Assembly (NCBI GenBank): GCA_903837825.1
Contig: CAILVZ010000234.1
Location: forward strand, 1 to 34,761
Direction of reading: 5' to 3'
From: Akkermansiaceae bacterium
GTDB taxonomy: Bacteria > Verrucomicrobiota > Verrucomicrobiia > Verrucomicrobiales > Akkermansiaceae
Length of the DNA: 34,761 bases
The first letter of the stretch is position 1. Each line of letters opens with the position of its first letter. The notes under the pieces are model-generated. The model was not told the DNA's origin. It made no database searches and saw only the letters and a program-made list of their open reading frames with translations. This document shows, piece by piece, positions 17,601 through 25,696 of this stretch. The translations under genes were made by a program, and so were the position numbers.

Positions 17601-18941
17601 TCAGCGATCAATCCGGCGGGCAGCAAGATCCGTGCGCATGGTCTTGCAGGTGGCCTCATCGAGACCGTAGCGCAGGAAGAAGATCGAGAGCATCAGAAGG
17701 CCTGCCGCAGGAATCAAACTCGAAAGCAGCAAGATCCCGTGCAGTGAAGCGGTCGTCTGTTCGGCATTGGCCACGTAGCCAAAGTAGCTGAGCAACCATC
17801 CGGCGAAGGCTGCACCGATACCCATACCGGCCTTTTGGGATGAGGTGGTCGCCGAGAAAATAATCCCCGTGGTGCGTACGTTGAACTTCCACTCCGCGTA
17901 GTCCGCAGTGTCTGCGACAAGGGCCCAGTAAAGTGTCGCGTTGATTCCCGCGAAGATCATCCCAAGAATCTGAAAGGTGAAAATCAATTCAGTTTGGTGA
18001 GGCTTAATCCAGTAGAACGGAATAGCGGTTAGAGCGACGAGAGCCATGCTGGTGATGAAGGAGTATTTCTTGCCGATCGATCGCACCGCAAACTTCGTGA
18101 GCGTTGCACCGAAGATCATGGCGAGTCCGCCAATGAGGAAATAGGTGGCGATTTGCTTGTCGTTCCATTTCAGGTAGCTCTTGAGGTAATAGACGCCGGC
18201 GGTTCCGCGGACTACCGCGAAGGTGATATTGATAATCCCAGCCGCAAACATCATCAACCAGTGCCGGTTCGACAACAGAGTTTTGATATCACCGCCGAGT
18301 TTGGTTTTTTGGGCGACCGGTGGGTGGATGCGCTCGCGGGTGGAAAAGAACGAAATGAGGAAGAAGACGACCGAGATCGCGCTGAAAAGGATCACGGTGC
18401 GTTGGGCGCCAAGTTGTTGGTTTTCTCCGCCGAAGGTCTTGATCAACAGAAGAAAACTGGAGTTGGCGACAATCCCCCCGATTTGGGCGAGGACCATTCG
18501 GAAGCTATTGACGCTCGTGCGCTCCAAGGGATCATCCGTCATCACGCCAGACAATGCCCCGTAGGGAATATTGATGGCCGAGTAGAGGAGCATCAGCAGG
18601 TTGTAGGTCGTCCATGCCCAAACCAACTTGCCCCATGAGCTGAAGTTGGGTGTGGTAAATGCAAGGACGAATACGACGGCAAGGGGAAGGCAAAGCCAAA
18701 GGAGGTAGGGACGGAATTTTCCCCAACGCGAATGGGTACGGTCGGCCGCCGCGCCGATGAAGAAGTCCACGAATCCATCAGTGCAGCGTGCGAATAAAAG
18801 CATGGTTCCGGCGGCCGCTGCGGTGATACCGAAAATGTCGGTGTAGAAGAACATGATGAAATTCATCATCAGTGCCCAGATGAAATTGCTAGCGGTGTCG
18901 CCAAGGCCATAGCCGATTTTTTCTTGAACGGAAACTTTCAT
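17601..18941 (-). CDS. GPH-family sugar:cation symporter (MFS)
   Basis: Inner-membrane transporter of the glycoside-pentoside-hexuronide family, which imports oligosaccharides or glycosides with Na+ or H+. From the ATG at 18941 it has 446 residues and about 12 hydrophobic helices. The family signature is clear near the N-terminus: EKIGYGLGDTASNFIW, then DGFVDFFIGAAADRTHSRWG followed by KFRPYLLW. A longer frame reaching 19163 overlaps the upstream gene and has an un-transporter-like basic start, so it is rejected. The gene begins 19 bases after the phosphorylase stop and must share its transcript. The likely substrate is a beta-1,3-gluco-oligosaccharide such as laminaribiose or laminaritriose, inferred from this pairing and from the secreted GH81 and GH16 enzymes. 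Confidence 0.88.
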   Translation of the reverse strand: MKVSVQEKIGYGLGDTASNFIWALMMNFIMFFYTDIFGITAAAAGTMLLFARCTDGFVDFFIGAAADRTHSRWGKFRPYLLWLCLPLAVVFVLAFTTPNFSSWGKLVWAWTTYNLLMLLYSAINIPYGALSGVMTDDPLERTSVNSFRMVLAQIGGIVANSSFLLLIKTFGGENQQLGAQRTVILFSAISVVFFLISFFSTRERIHPPVAQKTKLGGDIKTLLSNRHWLMMFAAGIINITFAVVRGTAGVYYLKSYLKWNDKQIATYFLIGGLAMIFGATLTKFAVRSIGKKYSFITSMALVALTAIPFYWIKPHQTELIFTFQILGMIFAGINATLYWALVADTADYAEWKFNVRTTGIIFSATTSSQKAGMGIGAAFAGWLLSYFGYVANAEQTTASLHGILLLSSLIPAAGLLMLSIFFLRYGLDEATCKTMRTDLAARRIDR

Positions 18942-18960
18942 GGGTTTTGAAAAATAGATG

Positions 18961-21900
18961 TTAGAAACCAGCCACGCAGTCTTTTGCAAGTTTGACCGTG
19001 ATCGATCGGATCGAATGGTTGCGCGCGAACAATGCTTGGCACTCTGCGGATGGAAGTTGATTTCCGTCGATCTCGAGAACTTTGCCATCAACGCGATCAA
19101 CCGTAATGGATGCTTTGTCCGCGAGTTGATAGCAGATCGGAGTCTGGAATGCGGTGAACGCAAGGGTCATGGCGTCGAGCTTCCATGTTTGGCTTTCGCC
19201 ATTCACGTCGATGTAGTGGAATGCATGCGAGGTCGTGAAAAACTCGTGATTTGTTAGAAGCGTTGGGTTAAAGCGCAGGCATCCGCCCTCGATCTGAACC
19301 CCGAGTTCTCCGAGGCGGGTGAGAATTTCTTCCTTCACTTGACCCGTCATGCCAGGTTGCTGGGCTCCTCGGTGGCGCGGTGAGTGGGAATAGGGGTCGG
19401 TGGGAAAGGCACCATAAGTGGGCGCATCCTTGGTGAAGCCGAGTCCATTCCGGATGTCCCGATACGCGGCCGCAAGCTGGTGGGATTCAGCTGAACTTGG
19501 GTCAACACGAGCCGAATTTTGATAGATCTCTTGAACGGCTAACAGCAACTTCGCGATCATGTGCCAGTAGATGCTGCCCAATCCCTCAAAGGCGAACATC
19601 GATCCGCTTCGACCCGTGAATGACTGGTGGCGAAAGACCTGCTCCCAAAGCTCCAGCAAGCCACTGCGGTCGGTTGAGAGCGCATCTTGCCAGCTTGGGT
19701 CGGTAGCCAGTCGATCGATGAGCGATTGAAGATCGCGCGCATTGGTTAGATCCGGATGGAAGTGTGCACGGCCTCGGCCGTCTCGGCGGATGAGGCTTTG
19801 GTCCCCATTTTCGACGATTGCCGCAAGAAAAGGGATCTGTTTTTCCCATTGGGAAGGGAGTGTGTTGCGCTCGAGAAACGGCTGGATCGTGCGGTCGGGG
19901 TAGAGCAAGTAGCTGTGTTGATCTGCACGATAAAGCGCGCTCGAACGCATCGAGTTCAATAAGCTCAGTGCATCAGATGGATCAAGGGTGCCACTGCTCA
20001 ATGCGGCGACCTGGCCTTCGAGCATGAGATCGAGATGATGAACGACTGCACTTTGTCCGCGTTGTTCTAACAGGTTGTAGCTGTGGAAGAGTGATCCATC
20101 GCGGCGATTGACGCGGAGCGTGGCATCAACGGCGGCAAGGCCCTTGGAGATGAAGTCCTTGAGCGTGTGATGGCTTACAGCGGTGAAGGATTTGATTCCG
20201 TGGGCGTAAATTGCCTTACGATGTTTCTCCCCTGCGCGCCCGAGTGCCTCAGTGAGGCGACCACGTTCCAAATCGTCCATGCCCTCGGCTGCAAGTTCTG
20301 GCAGGATTTTTGTTAGATCGGTGAGCAGCTGGGCAACCGGCTCTGATAGAGAAAATTCGGTGACTTCCTCATCGATGAGCTTGTCGAGGAAGGCCAGATA
20401 GCGGCGCATGTAACAAACGGTCACGACGGAAAGGCCCCAGCCCGCGAGTGCGTTGTTGGCATCGTTCCACTCGGGTCTCTGGGTGTTGAGCCAGATGCCA
20501 CCACCAGGGACGAGGTTGCTAAGCTTGACGAGCAACGGCACGAGCAGCTTTTCTGCTAGAGTTACGAGCGTGATCTGGCCCGCCTCGTCGGTGAGCAATT
20601 TGCCATCGCCCCCGAGCACTTCCGCCCGCGCGATGAGTTTTTCGTGGAGGACGTGATTGAACGTGATCGAGTTTTTCGGGTCTTGGCGGAGGACGTCAAA
20701 TCCAGCGATCTCATAGGGAACGCATGCGTAGGTGTGAGTGCGTCGGTTGAGCGTTTGGCTCAGTTGACCAGGATAGAAGTGTTCGTGGCCTTCAAGCAGG
20801 CGGAGCAAGTAGACGATTTGGTGGTCGCCCCAGTAGCCGATTTGGCTCCAGGGATCGTGGGCCTCGAGGACTTCCCAGTCGATGCCGTTGCGGGTGATCC
20901 GGTAGGGGTTGTAGCCATCTGCGGTGGAGGCGTTGAGGAAGATGGCAATCATCGATCCGAAGCATCCTGGGTAGCTGTACGCCAGGCTCTCCCAGTTTTG
21001 GAAAATGTCGCGCCAGTTTCCTGCGTAGGCAAAACGCGGGCTACCATCCGCATCCTTGGTGTGGATTTCAAAGCGGTTCCATGGGCGGCTTGGATCGCCA
21101 TGTCGGCGGCTGAAGCAGATGGGCAGGTATTCGCCTGCAACGCGGGCGAGGTGGGGGTCGCCAGTTTCTGTCGCTAAGGAAAGCAGCCCGTCGAGCGAGC
21201 AGGGATCGGGCAGCGTGTTGAGCCACTCGGCGCGTTGTGAAAACAATTCGCGGTTTCGGCATTTGAGAAATGCGGCGAAATCACTGCGTGGGAATTGGTA
21301 ATTGTCGTGGAGGGTGCCGCCCCGCATGCAGTTGAAGAGGACGTTGGCAAAGTGGTGGATGCTCGCAGGTGCATCAGCGCTTTGCTGGATGGCGTCGGCC
21401 CCAGCGATGCGACGTTTCAATGCCAGCGCACATCCGGAGAGGTCGGCCATCAAGTGAGACTCAAGGTCCTCGGGCTCAAGCAGTCTCTCATGCAGGTGCC
21501 AGAGCGCGGTGTGGTCGAGCCCCGTATCAGCGACTAGGAACCATTGGCGCTTCTCTGCGGCCTCAAGTTCGATTTCGGCACTCAACAAATGGGCACCAAA
21601 CACCCCGCGTGCCTCGGATTCTTTCGTCACGGGTAGGCCGCGCCGGAAGGCATCGATCTGCTGGTCGGATAGAAGCGGTGTTGCTTGGTCAAGGCCGATT
21701 GACCACGCGCAAGAAACGCGGAGTGATTCACAAGGTTCGGCACGGTCGGTGACTCCCGAGTTGAGCGTGTAAATTCCTAGGCCACTGCCCGCCACGATCT
21801 CATGACGCATGTAAGCCGCCGCCAAATAGCTGTAGCGCGAATACGTTTCTTGAGTCACCCCATGGGGCAAGAGGTGGTTCCAGCCGTCAAGCACCCGTAG

Positions 21901-22428
21901 GTCGCTTCGAGAATCTGTTAGGTTTTCTAACTCGCATGTCCTCACCAGTCCGAAGTGATCGCTGGCGGTGAGGGTCCACCGGAAGACAAGGCCTAACGGA
22001 TGATTGATTTCCTCAAAAATGACGCTGGTCCCAGCGACGTGCTTGTAGAGGTTCCGAGTGATTCCATCGGGCGGTGACTCAGGCGTCCATGGCTCCCAGA
22101 TGGCACCATCGACGATCATGATATTGGTGACGCCGCTGGATTTTGGCTGGCTGAGGATCTTGTCAGCCGTTTGATAGGGGAAAAGCGCGTGGTCCGGATC
22201 GACACGCCCTGCAGTGAATCCCCCATTGCTGCCAACAAAAAGCCACAGGTCAGAATCCGAAGCCACGCTCATGAGGAATGGCAGCATTCGATCCACATTT
22301 TCGATGCAGAGGTATTCTTCGCCGCGGAAATGCGTCGTGCGTTCGCTCGCGGCATTGGGGGTTTGCTCAACGCGAGCTGAAGGCGGGGCCTGTCCTGCTG
22401 GTGGACACAAGGCAGATGGAGTTCGCAT
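18961..22428 (-). CDS. large clan GH-Q-like glycoside phosphorylase (GH161/GH149-like beta-1,3-glucan phosphorylase)
   Basis: A 1155-residue cytosolic protein without signal peptide or membrane segment. Its size, an N-terminal beta-sandwich-like region (ENVDRMLPFL, FVGSNGGFTAGRVDP) and a central helical part with GNWRDIFQNWESLAYSYP, DGYNPYRITRNGIDWE and IGYWGDHQIVYLLRLLE resemble the very long beta-1,3-glucan phosphorylases of GH149/GH161, related to GH94. D474 in NWRDIFQNW is my candidate general acid. Such an enzyme would split beta-1,3-gluco-oligosaccharides with phosphate, giving glucose-1-phosphate. Support is contextual: it is co-transcribed with a GPH symporter, and glucanases GH81 and GH16 lie nearby. 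I recall the family from motif style, not a search, so family and linkage are moderately certain. A perfect inverted repeat lies 173 bases upstream of the ATG at 22428. Confidence 0.6.
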   Translation of the reverse strand: MRTPSALCPPAGQAPPSARVEQTPNAASERTTHFRGEEYLCIENVDRMLPFLMSVASDSDLWLFVGSNGGFTAGRVDPDHALFPYQTADKILSQPKSSGVTNIMIVDGAIWEPWTPESPPDGITRNLYKHVAGTSVIFEEINHPLGLVFRWTLTASDHFGLVRTCELENLTDSRSDLRVLDGWNHLLPHGVTQETYSRYSYLAAAYMRHEIVAGSGLGIYTLNSGVTDRAEPCESLRVSCAWSIGLDQATPLLSDQQIDAFRRGLPVTKESEARGVFGAHLLSAEIELEAAEKRQWFLVADTGLDHTALWHLHERLLEPEDLESHLMADLSGCALALKRRIAGADAIQQSADAPASIHHFANVLFNCMRGGTLHDNYQFPRSDFAAFLKCRNRELFSQRAEWLNTLPDPCSLDGLLSLATETGDPHLARVAGEYLPICFSRRHGDPSRPWNRFEIHTKDADGSPRFAYAGNWRDIFQNWESLAYSYPGCFGSMIAIFLNASTADGYNPYRITRNGIDWEVLEAHDPWSQIGYWGDHQIVYLLRLLEGHEHFYPGQLSQTLNRRTHTYACVPYEIAGFDVLRQDPKNSITFNHVLHEKLIARAEVLGGDGKLLTDEAGQITLVTLAEKLLVPLLVKLSNLVPGGGIWLNTQRPEWNDANNALAGWGLSVVTVCYMRRYLAFLDKLIDEEVTEFSLSEPVAQLLTDLTKILPELAAEGMDDLERGRLTEALGRAGEKHRKAIYAHGIKSFTAVSHHTLKDFISKGLAAVDATLRVNRRDGSLFHSYNLLEQRGQSAVVHHLDLMLEGQVAALSSGTLDPSDALSLLNSMRSSALYRADQHSYLLYPDRTIQPFLERNTLPSQWEKQIPFLAAIVENGDQSLIRRDGRGRAHFHPDLTNARDLQSLIDRLATDPSWQDALSTDRSGLLELWEQVFRHQSFTGRSGSMFAFEGLGSIYWHMIAKLLLAVQEIYQNSARVDPSSAESHQLAAAYRDIRNGLGFTKDAPTYGAFPTDPYSHSPRHRGAQQPGMTGQVKEEILTRLGELGVQIEGGCLRFNPTLLTNHEFFTTSHAFHYIDVNGESQTWKLDAMTLAFTAFQTPICYQLADKASITVDRVDGKVLEIDGNQLPSAECQALFARNHSIRSITVKLAKDCVAGF

Positions 22429-22601
22429 GGCGGCTGGTTAGATCTGAAGCTGAAATTTCGCAAATGGGTTCATGTCACTCGTCCTGGTCCTGATCCATTC
22501 TTGGGTTTTGGCGGAGTTCAAGGAATGGAGTCAACCTGACAGAACAGTCAGGAAAGTTCTTGCCCGTAAATAATGGAGCTGGGCGCGTTCAACAAGCAAA
22601 A

Positions 22602-22619
22602 ATTGCATTATTTTGCAAT
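22602..22619 (-). promoter_or_regulatory. perfect inverted repeat, candidate operator of the phosphorylase-symporter operon
   Basis: ATTGCA and TGCAAT form a perfect six-base inverted repeat around a six-base AT-rich spacer. It lies in the 261-base gap between the LacI-type gene and the phosphorylase gene, the only gap where this operon's promoter can sit. In gene orientation it reads ATTGCAAAATAATGCAAT followed by TTTTGCTTG, closely matching the site before GH81. Another palindromic string, TGAAAGCGCTATTT (22682-22695), overlaps the end of the regulator gene and resembles part of a LacI/CcpA-type operator. Confidence 0.55.
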
Positions 22620-22689
22620 ACGATCGCGCCCTGAAAATCACCCTTTTGATGGCTCTGAGCCAGGGCTGGGCGGGGAGTGCGTGAAAGCG

Positions 22690-23796
22690 CTATTTGGCTG
22701 GGCCGATCGTGGCGCCGGGCCTGAGGCGGCAATCGATCAACACGTGCTGCGCTGAACCGAAGCGTTTGGAGGCTCGTTCCACCAAGCGCTGGGTTCCAGT
22801 TGTCCCGATTTCACGGAATGGGATGACCACCGTGCTCAGTTTGGGGCAATCTTCGGGAGCCTCGATTCCATCGAACCCCGTGACCGAGACGTCTTTAGGC
22901 ACGCGGATCCCACGTTTTTCAAGGCCTCGGATGAGGTTGTAGGCTTGGTGGTCGGCCGCGCACACCCAGGCGGTGACACCCGCACGAGTCCGCTCGGCCG
23001 CGTAATCGATGCTGCTTTCGTCATCCCCCTCACGCGAGGGAAACACGTTGACGATGTCCTCAACGGCCACCGGCAATCTCAGGCGAACCATCGCCTCCAT
23101 GAATGAAGCGTAACGCCGGTATGACCAACTTGCTTCGACCTCGTAGCGTCGGGTGAAAAACCCAATCTTGCGGTGTCCATGTTCCGCAAGGTGTTCGACG
23201 ACGGACGAAATCCCTTTGTAGTGATCGACGTCAACGCAATCGATCCCCGTGTGATCAAATTGTTCGACTAGGGACACCAGTGGAATTCTCGGGGCCAAGT
23301 GGTCGAGCACGGTGTCCGGGAAGGGATAGACTAGCAACAGGCCATCCCAGCGGTTGCAAAGCTTTTCGATCCGGAGAAATGCCGGATCATCGAGGGCACA
23401 GTGCTTGGGGTCGATCAAGTGGACTTCGACTTCGGCCCCGCTGAGGTGGGCACAATCGGCGACTCCTGCTAGAATCTGTTCGCTTGGATTTTGATAATCC
23501 GTGCGGTAATATTCTTCTTCGGCGGAGCAAATCAGCACCCCGAAGATTCGCTTCACGTCCTTTTTGCGTTTCGACCGCGGCGTGCGCATTTGCAAGTGCA
23601 CATAGCCGATCTCGGCTGCCAACTGAAACACCCGCGCGCGCGTCACCGGATTGATTCCGGGATGATTGGTGAAACAGCGTGACACCGTGGCGCGAGAAAT
23701 ATTCAAGCGCTCGGCGATCAGTTGCTGATTCACTTCGGGTGGTGGTTCGTTCGTGCTGATGCCGCGGATTGTGCGTGGAACAATCCGATGAGACAA
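22690..23796 (-). CDS. LacI-family transcriptional regulator
   Basis: DNA-binding repressor or activator of 368 residues with a sugar-responsive core. The N-terminal helix-turn-helix NQQLIAERLNISRATVSRCF is at about residues 23-42, followed by the hinge helix region and a periplasmic-binding-protein-like ligand domain with FGVLICSAEEEY, DGLLLVYPFPD, LAEHGHRKIGFFTRRYE and DVSVTGFDGIEAPEDCP. The first codon is uncertain: the frame offers only a TTG at 23796, with an in-frame stop just upstream, while a GTG at 23733 (giving NQQLIAERL directly) looks more like a normal LacI N-terminus. It lies directly upstream of the phosphorylase-symporter operon on the same strand, so control of beta-glucan genes is a reasonable inference. 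Confidence 0.86.
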   Translation of the reverse strand: MSHRIVPRTIRGISTNEPPPEVNQQLIAERLNISRATVSRCFTNHPGINPVTRARVFQLAAEIGYVHLQMRTPRSKRKKDVKRIFGVLICSAEEEYYRTDYQNPSEQILAGVADCAHLSGAEVEVHLIDPKHCALDDPAFLRIEKLCNRWDGLLLVYPFPDTVLDHLAPRIPLVSLVEQFDHTGIDCVDVDHYKGISSVVEHLAEHGHRKIGFFTRRYEVEASWSYRRYASFMEAMVRLRLPVAVEDIVNVFPSREGDDESSIDYAAERTRAGVTAWVCAADHQAYNLIRGLEKRGIRVPKDVSVTGFDGIEAPEDCPKLSTVVIPFREIGTTGTQRLVERASKRFGSAQHVLIDCRLRPGATIGPAK

Positions 23797-23883
23797 GGAT
23801 CAATCGGATAGGAAGTCCGGTTCGGATGCAGTGTTCGCCAGCGACGGATGATGGCACCGCTGATCTTGGTTCTGTCCTGCCAA

Positions 23884-24630
23884 TCAGATGTTTCTTTTCC
23901 TGCGATAGGCCAGCGGACTTATCCCCACGGCTTGCTTGAACTGGCGTGAAAATGAAGACTGGTCGGAATAGCCGCAAGCAAGGGCGATCTGAGCGATGGG
24001 CTCGTTGGTGGTGGAAAGCCTTAGGCAAGCGGCATCGATCCGCACCTTCACGAGATATTGGCCGGCAGTGACGTGGAATAACGAACGAATGCGCTGGTCG
24101 AATTGATAGACCGAGAGCCCCGCCATTTTCGCCAACTCTGGGAGCCGGAGCGCGTCATCGTAATGCCGATGAATGTGATCGACCGCCCCCGACAAGGCGG
24201 CAAAGTCCTCTTCCTGTCCACCCGGTGCGCGGAGGTCGCGTGAGATGCCACAGATTCCTGCGATATTCCCATCTTTTCCCATGACGGCTTCCTTGTAGGT
24301 TAGGCACCACCCACAGTGCCCACCCGGATAAAGGTGCAGCTCCATGTGATCGCGGATCGGATGGCCCGTCCTTAGAATTTCCCGGTCTTGAAGTGCAAAG
24401 GCCTTCCCGAGTGGCGCGGGGAAAAGCTCATCCGCCGTTAGACCTAGCGCGGCTTCTTTGCTTTCCAGCCCGCAGCGCGCGGCCAGTGTGTCATTGACCG
24501 CCATGTAGCGCCCCACCGCATCCTTGACGAAAAAGACGATGTCTGGCACCCCGTCGAAAAGGCGATCGACGGGCAATAATCCATTAAGGGAATTGGCAAA
24601 TGATTGTCGAATGGTGTTGTATAATGCCAT
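23884..24630 (-). CDS. PAS-domain AraC-type transcriptional regulator
   Basis: A 248-residue regulator with two parts. Residues about 20-130 form a PAS domain: VPDIVFFVKDAVGRYMAVN, then ELFPAPLG, DREILRTG and GGHCGWCLTYKEAV with GICGISRDL at its end. Residues about 145-248 form an AraC/XylS DNA-binding domain with two helix-turn-helices (LRLPELAKMAGLSVYQFDQ, IAQIALACGYSDQSSFSRQF) and the typical end KQAVGISPLAYRR. It is transcribed divergently from the hydroxyproline genes, with a gap of about 90 bases, so it probably controls them. The ligand of the PAS domain is unknown; the Cys and His residues in GGHCGWC are possible cofactor or sensor sites. Confidence 0.87.
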   Translation of the reverse strand: MALYNTIRQSFANSLNGLLPVDRLFDGVPDIVFFVKDAVGRYMAVNDTLAARCGLESKEAALGLTADELFPAPLGKAFALQDREILRTGHPIRDHMELHLYPGGHCGWCLTYKEAVMGKDGNIAGICGISRDLRAPGGQEEDFAALSGAVDHIHRHYDDALRLPELAKMAGLSVYQFDQRIRSLFHVTAGQYLVKVRIDAACLRLSTTNEPIAQIALACGYSDQSSFSRQFKQAVGISPLAYRRKRNI

Positions 24631-24721
24631 GGCGGATTTGCTGATGGCGGTTTAGTAGCCCGATTCGGGAGCAAGCGCTAGAGGATTCGCCAAGACCCCA
24701 ATGCTATCAATAAACAGACCG

Positions 24722-25678
24722 ATGAGCACCCTCTCACTACACGTGATCGACTCTCACACTGAAGGTGAACCCACCCGAGTGGTGATCTCCGGCGGGCCGG
24801 ACCTCGGTTCAGGAACGATCGCCGAACGCGCAGTGATTCTCCGGGAGCAGCACGACTGGTTGCGGAGCGCGGTTTGCAACGAACCTCGCGGTCACGAAGC
24901 GATGGTCGGAGCTCTACTTTGCGAACCTTACGAACCCGATTGCTGCTGCGGGGTGATCTTTTTTAACAATGTCTCAACTTTGCACATGTGCATTCACGGC
25001 ACGATCGGTCTCACCGTGACACTCGCACACCTAGGGAAAATCGGACCCGGGATTCATCGGATCGATACCCCAGTGGGCGTGGTCGAGACCGAACTCCGGC
25101 CAGATGGATCGGTGGAGGTTGCCAATGTCCCGAGCTTCCGGACGGCCGCTGCGGTGAAGGTGAATGTCCCAGGCTGGGGCGAGGTCTGCGGTGACATCGC
25201 ATGGGGTGGAAATTGGTTTTTCCTCGTGGGCAATCAGGGCCCGGCGATCCAGCCATCAAACATCGAAGATCTCACAAGCTTTGCCTGTGACATCCGCAAC
25301 GAACTGGAAAAACAAGGCATCACGGGAGACCATGGCATGGAAATCGATCACATCGATTTGTTTGGCCCGCCGAGTGATCCCACCTGGGCCGATAGTCGGA
25401 ATTTCCTCCTCTGCCCTGGGAAGGCATACGACCGCTCACCCTGTGGCACCGGCACCAGCGCGAAGCTTGCCTGCCTTCACGCCGACGGCAAACTCAAGCC
25501 AGGCGAAATCTGGCGACAAGCCGGTATTCTTGATACGATTTTTTGCGGTCGCATTGAGGAGATTGCAGAGGGCAAGATTATCCCCTATGTCTCTGGCCGT
25601 GCTTGGGTGAATGGCGAAAGCACTTATTTTTTCGATTCAACCGATCCTTTCCGCTACGGCATCCCATTATCAATCTAA
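24722..25678 (+). CDS. proline racemase-family 4-hydroxyproline 2-epimerase
   Basis: Would invert trans-4-hydroxy-L-proline to cis-4-hydroxy-D-proline, the first step of bacterial hydroxyproline breakdown, using two cysteines as acid and base. Family motifs are HVIDSHTEGEPTRVV at the start, C90 in HMCIHGTIGL, and C241 in DRSPCGTGTSA. Both cysteines are present, so it should be an epimerase or racemase rather than the 3-hydroxyproline dehydratase subgroup, which has Thr at the second position. The first motif reads MCIH rather than the usual MCGH, an unusual change beside the catalytic cysteine. The ATG at 24722 is preferred; an in-frame ATG at 24701 adds seven residues. The genes that follow encode later steps of the same pathway, which favours hydroxyproline over proline as substrate. 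Confidence 0.82.
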   Translation: MSTLSLHVIDSHTEGEPTRVVISGGPDLGSGTIAERAVILREQHDWLRSAVCNEPRGHEAMVGALLCEPYEPDCCCGVIFFNNVSTLHMCIHGTIGLTVTLAHLGKIGPGIHRIDTPVGVVETELRPDGSVEVANVPSFRTAAAVKVNVPGWGEVCGDIAWGGNWFFLVGNQGPAIQPSNIEDLTSFACDIRNELEKQGITGDHGMEIDHIDLFGPPSDPTWADSRNFLLCPGKAYDRSPCGTGTSAKLACLHADGKLKPGEIWRQAGILDTIFCGRIEEIAEGKIIPYVSGRAWVNGESTYFFDSTDPFRYGIPLSI

Positions 25679-25696
25679 CCAAAAAACATAAAACTG

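Noticed and set aside
18942..19163. Upstream extension of the GPH symporter gene
   Set aside because: It overlaps the coding end of the phosphorylase gene and adds a basic, low-complexity segment; the ATG at 18941 begins the normal family N-terminus.
22682..22695. TGAAAGCGCTATTT as the main operator of the phosphorylase operon
   Set aside because: It resembles a CcpA/LacI-type half operator, but it overlaps the 3' end of the regulator gene and is about 255 bases from the start codon. The symmetrical site at 22602-22619 is better placed and recurs elsewhere.
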